Source: Conidiobolus coronatus NRRL 28638
Lineage: Eukaryota > Entomophthoromycota > Entomophthoromycetes > Entomophthorales > Conidiobolaceae
NCBI GenBank assembly: GCA_001566745.1
Contig: KQ964517.1
Span: forward strand, 84,259 to 105,956
DNA: 21,698 nt
Reading direction: 5' to 3'
Shown: positions 19,596 through 21,698 of the stretch, one piece after another
Layout: the number at the start of each line of letters is the position of its first letter
Numbering within the stretch: the stretch's first letter is position 1
Program-made: the position numbers and the translations under genes
Notes under the pieces: generated by a model
What the model was told of the DNA's origin: nothing
What the model saw: the letters and a program-made list of their open reading frames with translations, nothing else
Databases searched by the model: none

Positions 19596-21698
19596 GCTAT
19601 ATGGGAAGGAAAAAGAGTAAACTAAGTTGGCAGTTCGGTTAATAGAAAAAAATAAAAATAATACTAAATATAGAATATAATAACAAAACGATATTCAACC
19701 CTGATAGCGGAACTATATTAAGTTTGGAGAGAAATTATGGTATGCGATTAATTAACTTAAGTATGATATAATGATAATAAGATAAAAGAAGTGTTATACA
19801 CTAATAGAAAATATAATTCAATAAATGAGTGTTTAGGGTAATGGGAAACAGCGCAAGAAAAATCAGATCAAACACTATTAATCCCTTTTATAAAATTGAA
19901 CGAAAACCATAATTTGTAATTATGAAGTTTAATTTTATAGTAAAAGGATCATTCACACACACAAAATAGAGAAATTTCAATGAAACTCAAGTATCATTGA
20001 GTTTAATTTTCCAATTTCAAAACTTCAATGAAAATAAATTCAGCATAAAATAAAAATAGTAGTGCAAACTTCTGAAACTTTAGGTTACTAACAAATAATA
20101 GAAGGAAGAAATTAATTAACTTATTGGGTTAAAAATCTTAAGAATATGTATGACTTAACTCAGCCTACAGCCAATGAAAAGCTTGTTTACTTTAAATCTA
20201 CCAATTAAATCTGTTATTCGTAAATTACTTGGATTGATTAATTGGTGACATAATACGCTTTCTCTCCCCAAGCACTTTTATTTAATGCTTTTATCCTTAT
20301 TAGCCAAAAAATAACCCAGATAATATCAGATTTTGCCAATATTTCACACTAATTAAAACTCTGTACTTATATAGTGGCTTATTATATAAAGATATTATAC
20401 ACGCTTTTCCATCTTTACCCTCTAACTCTTAAAAATATAAATCAACTAAAATAATTTACTAATTTAGTAGGGTTTTAAGAATAATAGTAGAGTGGTTAAT
20501 GGATCTGATTGCTATTATTAAAGTTTCAAACCTTTCACCTAATTATAGTTAGCCTAGTATTATTTTAGTCCATACGGCAAATATTCCATCGGCTCACAAT
20601 ATTAAGATGTTGCCAATATTATATTATATAAGGCCTTCTAAATATATTATATATGCAAATATACAACAGTCTAGCAGCGTGGGAATAATTTTATCTAGAG
20701 CAACGCATTTATATTAGTATACCCGCTAAATCAATTCCATTTAATTACAGATTTTTTTATCAAAAAAGGTGAAAAATTTAATGTTTATTAGGATTAAACA
20801 TTATGCAAATAATTATTGGACATTAAGTACTCATTAAAATAAGCTGATAATATTATTAATTATGTATATTACACAATCTAAGAGATAGAGGATAATTGAG
20901 TACTAATTATAATTAATTAGTTTAAGTTGTGCTCATTAATACAAACTTGAGTGTTTTAGAGATGTATAAAATGCTTATTTAATGTAAATAAAACAAATTT
21001 AGGGTTTTTAATAGATTCTAATAATCTAACGCTCTTCCTTATTAGTAAAGTTAAATTACATCAATAATTAATCTACAAAAGTGAGGAGTTTGGGTTCTTA
21101 ATCTCAAAAAGAAAGAAACTCGCATATATCAAACGAAGTAGCAAATCCTTTGACTTAATATGACTTCATTAATGTTATGGCTACATACGCGTGGTTCAAC
21201 GAACCATTTCGAATGCATAATTCATCCAGATAAAAAATAACTAAAAAAGATAAATCACTTTAGTGTTGTTGATTTATGTGATCTGCTACCAAATATTTTG
21301 CTAAGTTATTTAGCCATAACATGCACTAGCATCATCGCTTACCTGTTTACTTAAGCTAAAATTTATTAATTTAATTAGTGAAGTGAAAGTATTAATTTAT
21401 TAAACTGGTTAAGATCCTCAGCATCACGATACTTGGTTATTATAACTGATAAATTGATGATTTAAAAGGTGAGCTTAATAAAGCTACTTTTACAAAAATT
21501 AATGTTTAAGGTTATAATATTATTGATAATTGAAATATAACTGATTTGAAAAAATAGTATAATTTATTACTGTTATTATTTATTTGCCTTGTTAATTAAT
21601 TTCAAGTAGTTTATATTAATTCTAATATATTGACGAAATAATTAACATCTTCAAGTTTAACTATATGTACTAGAAGTTTATCCTAACTTAGTAGCTAG
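19596..21698. other. AT-rich region upstream of the kinase gene
   Basis: I found no gene in these 2.1 kb. The part next to 19595 should be the kinase promoter and 5' leader. A pyrimidine-rich stretch ending in TATAG (minus strand, AG at 19598-19597) just before the ATG could be the acceptor of a leader intron. Short inverted repeats occur: TGGTTC-AAC-GAACCA near 21192-21206, and ATAAATCA/TGATTTAT at 21250-21277. They have no recognised function. No copy of the 1-1430 repeat family was seen here. Confidence 0.55.

Noticed and set aside
21190-21210. TGGTTCAACGAACCA, suggestive of a tRNA T-arm
   Set aside because: No acceptor, D or anticodon stem can be placed around it, and the loop is only three bases.
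1-21698. CRISPR array, rRNA or tRNA genes, viral genes
   Set aside because: No regularly spaced repeats, no RNA gene structure and no viral protein signatures were seen.

Overview
The window looks like nuclear DNA of an early-diverging fungus. Intergenic DNA is extremely AT-rich and the exons clearly less so. Introns are spliceosomal (GTAAGT/GTAAAT...TAG, mostly 47-68 nt), the standard code is used, and two genes are fungal in type: a large NAD-dependent glutamate dehydrogenase (GDH2 class) and a Rim15/Cek1 kinase. A zygomycete-grade lineage (Zoopagomycota or Mucoromycota in the wide sense) is my best guess from base composition and gene style only.

Layout. 1-1430: four related ~260-270 bp inverted-repeat elements (MITE-like, TA target sites) arranged as two nested pairs. 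1425-4431: AT-rich DNA with a 70-nt imperfect hairpin and one possible decayed coding scrap, but no gene I can defend. 4432-7911: GDH2 on the plus strand, with a TATA box set in a perfect inverted repeat, one 191-nt intron and a poly(A) signal. 7912-9091: AT-rich spacer. 9092-10592: a four-exon plus-strand gene for a GLTSCR1/BICRA-domain protein (SWI/SNF-associated family). 10769-12263: a convergent three-exon minus-strand gene for a 12-TM MFS transporter resembling animal MFSD10/TETRAN. 12264-13315: spacer with a CCACGTGG palindrome. 13316-19595: a three-exon minus-strand gene for a ~2,050-residue Rim15-type AGC kinase. 19596-21698: AT-rich upstream region with no gene found.

The four genes do not form a pathway. 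Rim15 kinases act in nutrient/quiescence signalling below PKA and TORC1, and GDH2 catabolises glutamate, so both are nutrient-responsive in known fungi, but nothing here shows a direct link. GDH2 has the strongly biased codon use of a highly expressed gene; the other three do not. The most notable points are the nested MITE family, a histidine-rich insertion in the kinase activation segment, the apparent lack of PAS and receiver domains in the Rim15 protein, and the GLTSCR1-domain gene. I did not find a clearly new multi-gene system.
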